Shown here: piece by piece, positions 1 to 10,142 of the stretch
Numbering within the stretch: position 1 is the first letter of the stretch
How the letters are laid out: each line of letters begins with the position of its first letter
Source: an uncultured bacterium
GTDB lineage: Bacteria > Bacteroidota > Ignavibacteria > Kapaibacteriales > UBA4661
DNA length: 64,000 bases
Direction of reading: 5' to 3'
NCBI GenBank assembly: GCA_937899715.1
Contig: CALCNX010000075.1
Span: 12,350-76,349 of the forward strand
Made by a program: the position numbers and the translations under genes
Notes under the pieces: model-generated
Seen by the model: the letters and a program-made list of their open reading frames with translations, nothing else
Told to the model about the DNA's origin: nothing
Databases searched by the model: none

Positions 1-1374
1 AATCCGGCGGGCTGGAAAGACCGCCAAGGGCATTTGTGGTTCGCAACCATGGCGGGCGCTGTGACGGTCAATCCGGGCGCAGTGCTTTCACGCGCCAACA
101 GTCTTGCACCGCCCGTCATTATCGAAAGCATCATTGCCGATAGTGCTCGACTTGATGTTTCCACTCCGGCAGCAGCCCAGACGGGAGCAGAAAAGTTTGA
201 ATTTTATTATACCGCTACAAGCCTTTTTGCGCCGGAGCGTGTGAAATTCAAATACCTTTTGGAAGGCTACGACAAACAGTGGGTGGATGCTGGCACGAGG
301 CGCACTGCATATTACACCAATCTGCAACGCGGGCGAGACTACCGCTTTCGCGTCATCGCCTGCAACAGCGATGGCGTGTGGAACGAGACAGGTGCTATGG
401 TGATGCTCTATCTTACGCCTCTTTTCTGGGAAACGTGGTGGTTCTTGACGCTTTGCGGGCTTGCACTTGTGTCATTGGGAGCAGGAGCATACCGTGTGCG
501 GGTGCGGCACTTACACCATCGGGCGGAGATGCTGGAGAAAATGGTGGAAGAGCGCACGGCGGAACTGCGCGAGAGCAATGAAGAAATCCAACAGCATCTG
601 GAAGAAATAGACAAACAGGGGTACGAAATTGAGCTTTCTAATTTGGAATTGCGCGGAAAAAATCTGCAACTCGAAACGTTGCACAGAGAAAAAGATGAGT
701 TTTTGGGTATCGTGGCGCACGACTTGAAAAACCCTCTTGCAAGCATTACTCTTACGGCATCGCTGATTCGCACCTATCGCCAGCGTCATGGAGACGAATG
801 GATAGACGAGCAGGCGAATAAAATCGAGGCGATGACTGGGCGGATGACAAGCATCATTATGAATCTGCTGGATGTGAATGCACTGGAATCAGGGAACTAT
901 AATTTTCACATTGAGGATTTTGATATTGTGTCGGTGGTTGCTATGGTTGTGCGGGAATACCAAAGCAAATCTGCCACAAAAAAGATTAGCATTATTGCTG
1001 ACTTGCCGCCGGAGAGCAGCGTGATAGCACACGCCGATAGCGCGATTGTACAAGGGATTTTGGATAACCTACTCTCGAACGCCGTTAAATACTCACCGCT
1101 TGGCAAACAAGTTTTTGTGCGTCTCGTCAGTGCCCACGCTGCAGTCCGCATAGAGGTTCAGGACGAAGGGCAAGGAATTTCGGAAGAAGACATGAAAAAA
1201 TTATTTGGAAAATTTGCCCGCCTTTCGGCGCAACCAACAGGCGGCGAGCACAGTACGGGTCTGGGTTTAAGCATCGTCAAAAAAATGGTCGAAGCAATGC
1301 AAGGGCGTGTCTGGTGCGAATCGGAAGCGGGCAAAGGAGCAACGTTTATCGTGGAATTGCCAAGAGTATTATAG
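1..1374 (+). CDS. Propeller/Y_Y_Y sensor histidine kinase, C-terminal part (5' cut by window edge)
   Basis: The reading frame is open from base 1, so the gene begins outside the window. The visible part starts in the last propeller blade (GHLWFAT), then a Y_Y_Y domain (LEGYDKQW, YYTNL, RVIACNSDG), one membrane helix near bases 430-490, a coiled coil, and a HisKA/HATPase core. The H-box is HDLKNP with His codon 718-720. The N-box (DNLLSNAVKYS), G1 (DEGQGIS) and G2 (GLGLSIVKK) motifs are all present, so the kinase core looks intact. By family, the periplasmic propeller and Y_Y_Y sense a ligand and the cytoplasmic core autophosphorylates. It is closely similar to the next gene downstream, most likely a tandem duplicate. 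No response-regulator domain follows. Confidence 0.93.
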   Translation, partial: NPAGWKDRQGHLWFATMAGAVTVNPGAVLSRANSLAPPVIIESIIADSARLDVSTPAAAQTGAEKFEFYYTATSLFAPERVKFKYLLEGYDKQWVDAGTRRTAYYTNLQRGRDYRFRVIACNSDGVWNETGAMVMLYLTPLFWETWWFLTLCGLALVSLGAGAYRVRVRHLHHRAEMLEKMVEERTAELRESNEEIQQHLEEIDKQGYEIELSNLELRGKNLQLETLHREKDEFLGIVAHDLKNPLASITLTASLIRTYRQRHGDEWIDEQANKIEAMTGRMTSIIMNLLDVNALESGNYNFHIEDFDIVSVVAMVVREYQSKSATKKISIIADLPPESSVIAHADSAIVQGILDNLLSNAVKYSPLGKQVFVRLVSAHAAVRIEVQDEGQGISEEDMKKLFGKFARLSAQPTGGEHSTGLGLSIVKKMVEAMQGRVWCESEAGKGATFIVELPRVL

Positions 1375-1694
1375 TTAGGGCTTTCGCAAATAGCAAGAAC
1401 GAACATGATTTGGAGTGCGGAATTTTAATTCCGCAACCTTGGTACACGACAAAATTTCACAGATAGCTTGAGAACTGGCTTCGGTGGCACAGGCTGAGTG
1501 CCGCGCTCGCCTGTCTGTGTAGTCCTTTGAGCGCCGCGCTCAGAACACCGCTTCAAACCTCACAGACAAGTGAGCGCGGCGCTCAGTCTGTGCCACCGAG
1601 TACGATTTCTGTCGTGTACTATGTTCCGCAACATATTTCTCACGTAACGGCGGAATTAAAATTCCGCACTCCTTATTTTTTGCGAAAGTCCTAA
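1375..1694. repeat. 320-bp nested palindromic element (MITE-like)
   Basis: The segment folds onto itself almost completely. The outer 16-base ends 1375-1390 and 1679-1694 are inverted copies with one mismatch (TTAGGGCTTTCGCAAA). Inside lie 23-base perfect inverted arms at 1412-1434 and 1650-1672, each itself near-palindromic around GCGGAAT and ATTCCGC. A third, inner pair at about 1481-1518 and 1561-1599 is rich in GAGCGC/GCGCTC. No ORF of note is inside. A smaller relative with the same GGAGTGCGG...CCGCACTCC arms lies at 44572-44639. It starts directly after the stop codon of the preceding kinase. Bases 1695-1868, up to the next start codon, show no gene. Confidence 0.8.
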
Positions 1695-1868
1695 TGGTAT
1701 CTCGTTGTTCACTACGTGTTGATGCCGTCCAGCAAGAATTTCTTCAATCTGAGAACGGTTGCATTTTTCGTGTGTGTCTATCAACATTTCATTGATATTT
1801 TACCTCGTGCCGTTGTATTTTACCGCATAACGCTATCCAAGGAAGTTTCATGCTAGTCGTTCTGCATT

Positions 1869-4800
1869 ATGCCATCCATTCGGTATTTCTTCCTCGCCCT
1901 TTTTTGCGGGTGCATCGCCGTCGCCCAAGAACGTCCGGTAAGCGTTCGCGGTTTAGACCCTTCAAAATCTATCGCCGAATACCGACATAGCATCTGGACG
2001 GCGGAAAACGGTCTTCCCCAAAACTCTGTTCAAACGCTTTGCCAAACGCGCAACGGCTACATCTGGATAGGCACACAAGAAGGTCTTGTGCGCTTCGACG
2101 GACTGAATTTTACTGTCTTCGACAAAACCAATGCTCCCGCTATAAGCGACAAATTTGTCAACGCGCTTCTGGAAACCTCTGATGGCACTCTGTGGGGAGG
2201 AGGCGCAAGAGGGTGCCTTTTTTCTCTGCAAAACGGAGTCTTTACGCGCCAAGCGATTGACCAACAAGCCGACGTTCGTGCATTGGCGGAATGGCACGGA
2301 AGAGTCTGGATTGGCACAAATAGAGGGCTGTACTCTTGGCAGCGAAACGCGGCAACGTTCCGCCGTCTGAGTGTGATCGACGGTTTGCCGAGCGACGCTA
2401 TTTTGTCGCTTGCCGCCGACACGACGGCAGGTATTCTCTGGGTGGGAACGCAGGAAGGACTCTGCGCGGTGCGGATAGCTGCGTCGAATAATGACGGCGT
2501 GGGCGACACTTTTCGGACGCACTCTTTCCGTGTGGGGGATGGGTTGGTCAACGCAGCCATTCGTGCGCTGCTTTGCGATAGAGAGGGAACGCTCTGGATA
2601 GGCTCTAACGGGGGGCTACAACGTGCGGTATGGAGCGACGGTGCGTTTCGCATAGTGGAAACCTATACTGAGCGCTCCGGTTTATCGGATAACGTTATCA
2701 CTGCACTACACGAGGACATGGAGCGAACCCTATGGATTGGTACGGCAACGCAAGGCTTAATGCGTTGCGCAGCTTCTCGCCGGATATTTGAACGCTTTAC
2801 TATCGCCAACGGGCTTGGCAGCAACGATGTGGACGCAATTATACAGGACCGCGAGGGAATGCTCTGGATTGGCAGCGCCAATGGCGGCGGTCTCAATCGC
2901 CTCGCCAATGCTTCGTTTATCGGCTACACAAAAAGCAACGGACTTGTTGGCGAGTTTGCTTGGACGTTGCTGCAAAGCCGCGACGGTTCAATGTATTTTA
3001 ACACCAGTAATGCCGGTGTGGCACGCTTGAAGTCCGGCGCGTTTAGCTTTTTCACCAAAGAGCGCAACGGTTTACTTAGCAATGCGGGCAGAGCTATGAT
3101 GGAAGACGCGGAGGGCGTTCTCTGGGTGGGTTCAGCCGAAAGCGGCGTTTCATGCGTCAAAAACGGGCGCGTTGTCAAAACGTACACAACGGCGACCGGA
3201 CTGCTTGGCGATAATATCCGCGTTTTGTTTGAAGATAGTAAACGGCGCGTCTGGATTGGCTCGTTCAACAGCGGTCTCCAATGTTTAGAACATGGAAAAT
3301 TTACATCGTGGACAGAAAAAAATGGCTTGTGTGGCAACAAACCGCGTACAGTGTTGGAGTCGTCCGACGGCACGATATGGATAGGCACATCCGGTGGTCT
3401 CAACGCTCTGCGCCCGGGAGCGTCGAAGTTGGAGCAGTACACCACTGCGCAGGGCTTAACTATGAATAGCGTTTTGTCGCTGCACGAAGACGAAAGCGGG
3501 GCACTCTGGCTTGGCATGAACAGAGGCGGCTTGCATCGCTACAAAAACGGGAAATTTACCCATTGCAGCATAGAACACGGCTTGTTCGATGAAAATGTGT
3601 ACAGCATTCTCGACGACGGTTTGGGCAATTTCTGGATGAGTTGCAATTTTGGCGTGTTTCGCGTGAGCAAAGCCGAACTGAACGCATTTATGGACGGCAG
3701 AGCGGCACATATCGTTTGCACGGTCTTCGGGAAAGCCGACGGAATGCCGGTAGCCGAGTGCAACGGTGGGAGTACGCCGTCGGCATGGCGCTCCGGCGAC
3801 GGGCGGTTATGGTTCGCTAACGCAGTGGGCGCGGTTGTTGTGGATCCGCGTAAAATCTATAAAAATCCTGTTCCGCCGCAGGTGATTCTGGAGGAGATGC
3901 GTGTCGATGGGAAACCTTCCACATCGGCGACCATTCTCGCAACTGAAACCGAAAAACTTGAATTTCAATACACTGCCACGTGCCTTGCAGCCGCCGAGCG
4001 TGTGAAATTTAAGTATATGCTTGAAGGCTACGATAAGGATTGGGTGGAAGCCGGAAACCGCCGTACCGCCTATTACACGAATCTTCAACGAGGGCGCGAC
4101 TACCGTTTCCGAGTTATCGCTTGCAACAACGACGGCGTTTGGAACGATACAGGGGCGTGGATCAATTTTTCAATTACGCCTTTTTGGTGGGAAATGTGGC
4201 AATTTTACGGACTCTGCGTGATGTTTGTCGGTACCACCGCGTATCAAGGGTTTCGCTGGCGGACACGGCGCTTGCGGGCAAGGGCGCGGGAATTAGAACG
4301 ACTTGTCGCCAAACGCACGAAAGAAGTGCAAATGCAAGCTGCCGATATTGAAACGGCAAACACCGCTTTGCACGAAAAAAATATCATGTTGGAGCGACAG
4401 CAACAGATTTTAGAGGAACAGGCACGGGAAATTGAAATTGCCAATTCAGCACTTCAGGAAAAAAATATCACGCTGGAAATGCTGAACCAAGAAAAGAATG
4501 AGTTTTTGGGCATAGCCGCACATGATTTGAAAAACCCTCTTCAGCATATTATCATGGTTTCGGAAAAAATAGAGCGATATTATGACCGCATGAAGCGCGA
4601 TGATATTGTTCACCAAGCCAAGACGATTGGTGCGGTGGCGCATCGTATGAACGAAATTATCGTGAATCTTCTTGATATTAACGCCATTGAGCGAGGCGGC
4701 GTGAGACTCGCGCCTAAAGAAGTTGACGTAGAGCCGCTGGTGCGCCGCGTAACCGAAGACTATGCGCACACGGCGCAAGAAAAAAACATAGCGATTTTTG

Positions 4801-5174
4801 TTGTCGGCATGGGAACAGAAACGCGCGCTTTTGCGGATGAAACTGCCGTCACGCAAGTTCTGGACAATCTCATCTCGAATGCCATCAAATATTCTCCGCA
4901 TGGGAAAAGCGTGTTTGTGCGGGTGAAATCTGGCGTGGAAGCCATTCGTTTGGAAGTTGAGGATGAAGGTCCGGGTATTTCGCCAGAGGATATGCAAAAG
5001 CTGTTTGGCAAGTTTGCCCGCCTTTCTGCCCGTCCGACGGGCGGCGAACATAGCACAGGACTGGGTTTGAGTATTGTTAAAAAAATGGTTGAAGCGATGA
5101 ACGGGCGCGTTTGGTGTGAGTCGGAGTTTGGCAAAGGCGCGACGTTTATTGTGGAGTTGCCAACTGTATCATAG
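1869..5174 (+). CDS. Two-component-regulator-propeller / Y_Y_Y sensor histidine kinase
   Basis: 1101 residues. It opens with a signal peptide (hydrophobic FFLALFCGCIAVAQ), then about 14 propeller blades with the repeated pattern G-x-[LIV]-W-[IVL]-G-[TS] (GYIWIGT, GTLWIGS, GTIWIGT and others), enough for two seven-bladed propellers. A Y_Y_Y domain follows at about residues 690-770, then one membrane helix, a coiled coil and a HisKA/HATPase core (HDLKNP with His at residue 885, DNLISNAIKYS, DEGPGIS, GLGLSIVKK). The start is an ATG placing the signal peptide at the N-terminus. The layout matches the periplasmic-sensor kinases common in Bacteroidota, but unlike classic hybrid systems it has no fused receiver or AraC domain. 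It is a tandem paralogue of the preceding partial gene. Confidence 0.93.
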   Translation: MPSIRYFFLALFCGCIAVAQERPVSVRGLDPSKSIAEYRHSIWTAENGLPQNSVQTLCQTRNGYIWIGTQEGLVRFDGLNFTVFDKTNAPAISDKFVNALLETSDGTLWGGGARGCLFSLQNGVFTRQAIDQQADVRALAEWHGRVWIGTNRGLYSWQRNAATFRRLSVIDGLPSDAILSLAADTTAGILWVGTQEGLCAVRIAASNNDGVGDTFRTHSFRVGDGLVNAAIRALLCDREGTLWIGSNGGLQRAVWSDGAFRIVETYTERSGLSDNVITALHEDMERTLWIGTATQGLMRCAASRRIFERFTIANGLGSNDVDAIIQDREGMLWIGSANGGGLNRLANASFIGYTKSNGLVGEFAWTLLQSRDGSMYFNTSNAGVARLKSGAFSFFTKERNGLLSNAGRAMMEDAEGVLWVGSAESGVSCVKNGRVVKTYTTATGLLGDNIRVLFEDSKRRVWIGSFNSGLQCLEHGKFTSWTEKNGLCGNKPRTVLESSDGTIWIGTSGGLNALRPGASKLEQYTTAQGLTMNSVLSLHEDESGALWLGMNRGGLHRYKNGKFTHCSIEHGLFDENVYSILDDGLGNFWMSCNFGVFRVSKAELNAFMDGRAAHIVCTVFGKADGMPVAECNGGSTPSAWRSGDGRLWFANAVGAVVVDPRKIYKNPVPPQVILEEMRVDGKPSTSATILATETEKLEFQYTATCLAAAERVKFKYMLEGYDKDWVEAGNRRTAYYTNLQRGRDYRFRVIACNNDGVWNDTGAWINFSITPFWWEMWQFYGLCVMFVGTTAYQGFRWRTRRLRARARELERLVAKRTKEVQMQAADIETANTALHEKNIMLERQQQILEEQAREIEIANSALQEKNITLEMLNQEKNEFLGIAAHDLKNPLQHIIMVSEKIERYYDRMKRDDIVHQAKTIGAVAHRMNEIIVNLLDINAIERGGVRLAPKEVDVEPLVRRVTEDYAHTAQEKNIAIFVVGMGTETRAFADETAVTQVLDNLISNAIKYSPHGKSVFVRVKSGVEAIRLEVEDEGPGISPEDMQKLFGKFARLSARPTGGEHSTGLGLSIVKKMVEAMNGRVWCESEFGKGATFIVELPTVS

Positions 5175-5429
5175 TGGGCTATTGCTTTGCATATTGAGTT
5201 TTACAGTTCGGGCTGTCCTGCTTGCCTTCTTCGGTGCGGCTGCCCAATATGCGTCTGATGACCAACCGACAGCCGATAGTGTACTTTCACTCGCTAGCCG
5301 CCAGCCCACAGGCATAAAACTTTTTCAACAAACACCACTATATAAAGCACTATATTACGTTTGCAGCATTGTTTGAGTAATAATGTTGGGTTGTTACTCA
5401 GGTTTGACCAAAGCGCTATTTCAAAAATT

Positions 5430-7451
5430 ATGATGAGAATTTCTTCTCTGGTGGTTTTGTCTGTTATTTCTGCAATGTTTTTGCTGACTGGTAGTGTAAT
5501 CTGCCAGTTTTCTATGTATGCACAAGATAGAAAACAAGATTACCTTGTATTGCACACGAGCAATTCTGCTTCGTCTGTCAATAAGTATTCTCAAATACTT
5601 GAGTTTATTCAGCAGGAGCCAGATAGTGGTCTTCTGCTGAGTAGGCAATTGGAAGCAAAAGCTCGTGCTTATAGCAATGATCATGAATTGTCTATAGCAC
5701 TTGCCTTAGTTGCTGCCGCACTTGCCGATATAGATAGTACCGTGGAAGCTATCCGAATAGGGCGGTCGGCACTCATTCTTGCCAACAATCTCCGCGACAC
5801 AACAGCAATGGCATGGTCATTATTCGCTATCGGATACGCTTCAAGCCTGCGAGTGGATAAAAGTTTTACGGATTCCGCCAATAATGCCATCTCCCTCGCG
5901 CTTCTTACCGAAGGTCTTTCCTTTAGTATTGCTGCAAAGAATTTGTTGTTGAGTATCAACTTCCACAATATTATTGGGCGTTTATACCGAAGAATGAAAA
6001 AGTATGATGAAGCACTCATGTATCACCTCAAAGCATATAATGATGCCAACGCCGTCAAGAGTTCTATTCAGGCGGGTTGGGCGGCATATGGTATCGCACT
6101 GTGTTATCAAACACGGCATCAATTAGACTCAGCGCTTTATTTTGCGCTTGAATCTGTGCGTTTGCGAAGATTAGGGGGTGATCTCAGTTCGGTAGCTATT
6201 TCTTTGGGATCAACGTCGCTGATTTATGAGCAAATGGGCGATAAATTTCATGCTTTGCAATACGCCAAGCAATGTCTTCGCTATGCCGACAGCGCACATG
6301 GTCTGCTTCCAAAGATCGTTGCTCTGGAGCGGCTTTCCAAAACGAGTGAAGATGTCGGGCAATACCAACAAGCCTTGCAGTATTACAAGCAGCTTATTCT
6401 TGTGCGTGATTCTGCTGCTGTCCAAAATCAACTCAATGATGTCAAGCTCTTGGCTCAAGAACTTGAAATTGAACGCAGTAAACAAGAAAAACTTGAACTT
6501 CTGCAACAACAAAGGCAGCAACAACAGCTCTTACAAGAACGCAGCACTATAGCCGTTGTTAGTACAATAATCGCACTGGCGCTTATTGTTATTATGATTG
6601 TTGCGGGGCGCTTGCAGCGTTTGGCGCGGCAAAAGGAAATACTTACCAAAGAGTATGCTCGCTCTATGGAAGAAGTCAATCATCGTTTAGATGAGGCAAA
6701 TCAAACCTTACAAACGCAAAATATCAGCCTCCAAGAATTGAATCTTGAAAAAAATGAAATTATCGGTATTGTAGCACACGACTTAAAGAATCCAATCAGT
6801 GCTGTACGGGGTTTTGCAGACCTGATACAGAGTGGTTTTGCAGAAATGGAGCAGGTTCAGGAAATTTCGGGACAAATCGTGAGTACCGCAGACCGAATGT
6901 TGGATTTGGTCAAGAACCTTCTAGAAGTAAACCGTTTAGAACAAGGTGGAGCGGAATTTCATTGCATGGCGTTTGATATAGCCACGATGGTAGAAAGTGT
7001 CGTGTTGCAATATCAGGCAGCAGCCAACGCGAAAAATATCACGCTGCACTATTCCTTAGAAAGCTCGTCATCACTGGCTCTAGCCGATGAGCAAGCGCTG
7101 ATGCAGGTTTTGGATAACCTTGTTTCCAATGCCGTGAAATACTCACCACACGAAAAAAATATTTTTATTCGATTAGAATCAAGTGATAATGCGGTGCGGA
7201 TAGAAATTCGAGACGAAGGTCCGGGTATTTCGCCTGACGATATGCAAAAGCTATTTGGCAAGTTTGCCCGTCTTTCTGCCCGTCCCACGGGCGGCGAACA
7301 CAGCACAGGACTGGGCTTGAGTATTGTTAAAAAAATGGTCGAAGCGATGAACGGGCGCGTTTGGTGTGAGTCGGAACTAGGCACGGGCGCGACGTTTATT
7401 GTCGAATTGCCAAAACCACAAATTGTTCACAATGACGTATCGGCGGAATAA
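5430..7451 (+). CDS. TPR-containing sensor histidine kinase
   Basis: 673 residues from ATG 5430. The frame is open to a TTG at 5361, but only the ATG (or the next codon, ATG 5433) puts the signal peptide (SLVVLSVISAMFLLTGSVIC) at the N-terminus. A TPR array occupies about residues 60-330 (for example ALMYHLKAY, QALQYYKQL), followed by a glutamine-rich coiled coil, one membrane helix (AVVSTIIALALIVIMIV) and a HisKA/HATPase core with HDLKNP (His 450), DNLVSNAVKYS, DEGPGIS and GLGLSIVKK. TPRs of this kind are probably periplasmic and protein-binding; the ligand is unknown. The last 55 or so codons are nearly identical in DNA to those of the preceding gene, pointing to recent duplication or gene conversion. 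The 255 bases upstream hold no gene. Confidence 0.9.
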   Translation: MMRISSLVVLSVISAMFLLTGSVICQFSMYAQDRKQDYLVLHTSNSASSVNKYSQILEFIQQEPDSGLLLSRQLEAKARAYSNDHELSIALALVAAALADIDSTVEAIRIGRSALILANNLRDTTAMAWSLFAIGYASSLRVDKSFTDSANNAISLALLTEGLSFSIAAKNLLLSINFHNIIGRLYRRMKKYDEALMYHLKAYNDANAVKSSIQAGWAAYGIALCYQTRHQLDSALYFALESVRLRRLGGDLSSVAISLGSTSLIYEQMGDKFHALQYAKQCLRYADSAHGLLPKIVALERLSKTSEDVGQYQQALQYYKQLILVRDSAAVQNQLNDVKLLAQELEIERSKQEKLELLQQQRQQQQLLQERSTIAVVSTIIALALIVIMIVAGRLQRLARQKEILTKEYARSMEEVNHRLDEANQTLQTQNISLQELNLEKNEIIGIVAHDLKNPISAVRGFADLIQSGFAEMEQVQEISGQIVSTADRMLDLVKNLLEVNRLEQGGAEFHCMAFDIATMVESVVLQYQAAANAKNITLHYSLESSSSLALADEQALMQVLDNLVSNAVKYSPHEKNIFIRLESSDNAVRIEIRDEGPGISPDDMQKLFGKFARLSARPTGGEHSTGLGLSIVKKMVEAMNGRVWCESELGTGATFIVELPKPQIVHNDVSAE

Positions 7452-7458
7452 AACAATA

Positions 7459-8841
7459 ATGCTCCAATACCTCTCCTCGAATATCAAGCATTTGCTCTCT
7501 CGGCTGCGTAAAGCACAGGAGCGCTTTTTCCAAACGCTCCGCGACCGGGTGTATCCCGAAACGTTCAGCCAAGAAATCAATGAGCAATGCCGGATTTTTT
7601 TTCCTTTTTATGCTATACCATTTTCACTTGTAGCACTACCATACACTGTGCTTGATAAGGTCTTGTTGCCCAATGAACCGCTTGTAGTCTTGTTGCGTTA
7701 TGGTATGTCCGTTGTTGTCGTTTTTGCGCTTTTAGCACGGTATCTCTGGCGCTACGAAGCGCGGCATCGTTTTATCGCTGCGGCGATGATGTATTACCTC
7801 ATACTTTCTGCCGGTATTATCACAGGTCTTGCAAAAGCGCATCCGAGCTACTTCGGCGGATATTGTTACGTGATTGTGCTCTTAGGGGCACTGCCCGTGC
7901 CACCTTCGCAGTTGGTTCTGGGGCTTATCCTGTCATTATTGATGTTTGCCGGACTGAGTATTCATCTGGAAGTAGATTTTACAAATCCTGCGGTACGATA
8001 CGGTTTGCAAGACCTGATGAGTAGTATTGTTGTGCATGGTTGTCTCAGCTTCGGATGGTCGCTTGCACGACGTAATGCTTACGAGCAGGGGCGAGCTATA
8101 CAAGAGCAGAAGCGGCTTCTGGAGCATCAAGCCGAAGAGCTTATTGCACTCAACAACGAAAAAAACGAAATGCTCAGTATTGTCGCCCATGACCTGAAGA
8201 ATCCTATCACTGCAGTACGCGGCTTGGGGGAGCTTATCAGAAGCGGCTATGCTCAAGGAGAACAATTAGAAGAAGTGGCGCAGCAGATTATGAATACCGG
8301 CGACAGAATGTTGGAGCTGGTAAAAAATCTCCTTGCTGAAAATCAATTACAAGAAGGTAAAATGCAGTTTATGCCGAGGTTGCTTACACTTGCATCACTT
8401 GTCGAAGGTATCGTTTGGGAATATAAGCAAGTAGCGGCGCTCAAGAACATCACATTGCATTATACCAACGCAGCCACAGATACCAGAGCAATCGTGGATG
8501 AGCAAGCGTTTGCGCAGATAATTGACAACTTGCTCTCCAATGCCGTCAAATACTCACCGCATGGCAAAAATATCTATGTGCGCATAAAAGATGCAGGAAC
8601 GAATCCGTCAATGTTGAGAATCGAAGTGCAGGATGAAGGTCCCGGCTTGAGCGCTGAAGACAAAAAACATTTATTCGGCAAATTTGCGCGTCTATCGGCA
8701 CGACCAACGGGCGGCGAGCACAGTACGGGCTTGGGACTCAGCATTGTGAAAAAAATGGTGGAAGCAATGAATGGCAGGGTGTGGTGCGAATCGGAATTGG
8801 GACAGGGTGCGACGTTTATTGTGGAATTGCCGCCAGCCTAA
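7459..8841 (+). CDS. Multi-pass membrane sensor histidine kinase
   Basis: 460 residues from ATG 7459, 7 bases after the stop of the preceding kinase, so the two are probably co-transcribed. Upstream in-frame codons (TTG 7399, ATG 7432) would overlap the preceding gene. About six membrane helices fill residues 45-205 (for example SVVVVFALLARYLW, YVIVLLGALPV), with almost no extracytoplasmic domain, so the sensor is probably the membrane bundle itself. A short coiled coil leads to HisKA with SIVAHDLKNPITAVRG (His 244) and an intact HATPase (DNLLSNAVKYS, DEGPGLS, GLGLSIVKK). The H-box resembles those of the kinases at 5430, 42172 and 51185, suggesting a subfamily. The signal is not recognisable. 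Confidence 0.9.
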   Translation: MLQYLSSNIKHLLSRLRKAQERFFQTLRDRVYPETFSQEINEQCRIFFPFYAIPFSLVALPYTVLDKVLLPNEPLVVLLRYGMSVVVVFALLARYLWRYEARHRFIAAAMMYYLILSAGIITGLAKAHPSYFGGYCYVIVLLGALPVPPSQLVLGLILSLLMFAGLSIHLEVDFTNPAVRYGLQDLMSSIVVHGCLSFGWSLARRNAYEQGRAIQEQKRLLEHQAEELIALNNEKNEMLSIVAHDLKNPITAVRGLGELIRSGYAQGEQLEEVAQQIMNTGDRMLELVKNLLAENQLQEGKMQFMPRLLTLASLVEGIVWEYKQVAALKNITLHYTNAATDTRAIVDEQAFAQIIDNLLSNAVKYSPHGKNIYVRIKDAGTNPSMLRIEVQDEGPGLSAEDKKHLFGKFARLSARPTGGEHSTGLGLSIVKKMVEAMNGRVWCESELGQGATFIVELPPA

Positions 8842-8854
8842 AAACGCTTTGATA

Positions 8855-8883
8855 TTGTTTTTCCTGCTTTTGTTGTATCTTTG
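8855..8883 (+). promoter_or_regulatory. Possible Bacteroidota-type promoter
   Basis: TATCTTTG at 8876-8883 matches the Bacteroidota -7 consensus TAnnTTTG, with a TTG at 8855-8857, 18 bases upstream; the usual spacing is about 19-21. It lies in the 122-base gap before the receiver-kinase gene. This is pattern matching only, and it assumes the host uses a Bacteroidota-like primary sigma factor. Confidence 0.3.
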
Positions 8884-8963
8884 TTCCTTGTTTGTGTCAT
8901 TTGCCAAAATGAGTGTTCGCGCCTTATCACTTCACTTTGTCCCGTTTTTCTTGAGAAACAGCT

Positions 8964-10142
8964 ATGCTCACAATAAAAAAAGTCAGCACAGAAGAAACAA
9001 TGCAGATTGCTGAGAGTGCAGAATCGAAAAAACGGCGCTTACTGCTTGTGGATGATGAGCCCGGCATTTTACGCCTATTAACCGGTCTTTTTTCTCCCTT
9101 CTACCTTGTGCGCACTGCTGGCTCCGGCTACGAAGCGATGAAAGTCCTGCAAGAAGGCTTTTCGCCGCAGGTCATTATCGCCGACCAGCGTATGCCCGGC
9201 ATGACAGGCGCACAACTCCTTGCCGAGAGCCGAAAGATTGTGCCGGATGCTGTGCGCGTTACACTTACGGGCTATACAGATGTGAAGGAAATTATTGACA
9301 GTGTGAACAATGGCGCTATCTATCGTTTTGTCGGCAAGCCGTGGGAAGACCCTGAGATTGTGGAGACGATTCGTTTGTGTTTTGAGCAATATGACCTTAG
9401 CACGAAAAATGTTGAATTGGAAGCCGCATTGAATCAGGTGCAGCGACTCAATGAAGAGAAAAATGAGATAATGGGAATTGTCTCGCACGACCTCAAAAAT
9501 CCGATTAGCGCAATTCTGGGCATGACGGAATTGATGTTGCCCAATAAGGGATTTAATTTGGCGATAAGTGATTATCAGCAATTTTCGCAGATGATACAGC
9601 AAACGGCAGCCAATATGCTGGAACTTGTTAAAGGGCTTCTGGACGACCACTGGCTTGAATTTGGTGCGATGGAACTCTATGCAACTGAGATTGATGCAAG
9701 CGTGCTGGCGAAGTTTGTGGTGGACGATTATCGGCAGCGTGCTCGCGATAAAAATATCACTCTCCACTGCGACGCGCCTGAGAACGTGCTTGTTCTTGCC
9801 GACGAGCGCCGCTTACATCAAGTTCTTGATAATCTCATTTCCAATGCCGTCAAATACTCGCCGACAGGGAAAAATATTGTTGTCCGTACCGCCAATGTTC
9901 AGAATACTACGCGCATCAGCGTTCAGGACGAAGGACCCGGACTGAGTGACGACGACAAATCCAAACTTTTCGGCAAATTTGCTCGTCTTTCGGCGCAGCC
10001 TACGGGTGGGGAGCACAGTAGTGGTCTGGGTTTGAGTATTGTCAAGAAAATGGTGGAAGCGATGCAGGGGCGTGTGTGGTGCGAATCGGAGTTTGGCAAA
10101 GGCTCAACGTTTATTGTTGAACTTCCGGCTCCGCTACGGTAA
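8964..10142 (+). CDS. Response-regulator receiver fused to histidine kinase
   Basis: 392 residues, soluble, with no signal peptide or membrane helix. Residues about 25-145 form a CheY-like receiver: acidic pair DD at 30-31, phospho-acceptor Asp74 in IIADQRMPGMTG, and Lys in FVGKPWED. The KPW motif is typical of RpfG-type receivers. HisKA (SHDLKNPISAI, His 175) and HATPase (DNLISNAVKYS, DEGPGLS, GLGLSIVKK) follow. The receiver sits where a sensor normally would, so the input is probably phosphorylation by another kinase, making this a relay kinase. The stop codon overlaps the start of the next gene (TAATG), implying translational coupling to the propeller kinase at 10142. ATG 8964 was used; ATG 9000 is an alternative. 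Confidence 0.9.
   Translation: MLTIKKVSTEETMQIAESAESKKRRLLLVDDEPGILRLLTGLFSPFYLVRTAGSGYEAMKVLQEGFSPQVIIADQRMPGMTGAQLLAESRKIVPDAVRVTLTGYTDVKEIIDSVNNGAIYRFVGKPWEDPEIVETIRLCFEQYDLSTKNVELEAALNQVQRLNEEKNEIMGIVSHDLKNPISAILGMTELMLPNKGFNLAISDYQQFSQMIQQTAANMLELVKGLLDDHWLEFGAMELYATEIDASVLAKFVVDDYRQRARDKNITLHCDAPENVLVLADERRLHQVLDNLISNAVKYSPTGKNIVVRTANVQNTTRISVQDEGPGLSDDDKSKLFGKFARLSAQPTGGEHSSGLGLSIVKKMVEAMQGRVWCESEFGKGSTFIVELPAPLR

Noticed and set aside
1481..1599. CRISPR-like repeat
   Set aside because: The repeats are inverted arms of one palindrome, not direct repeats with spacers.
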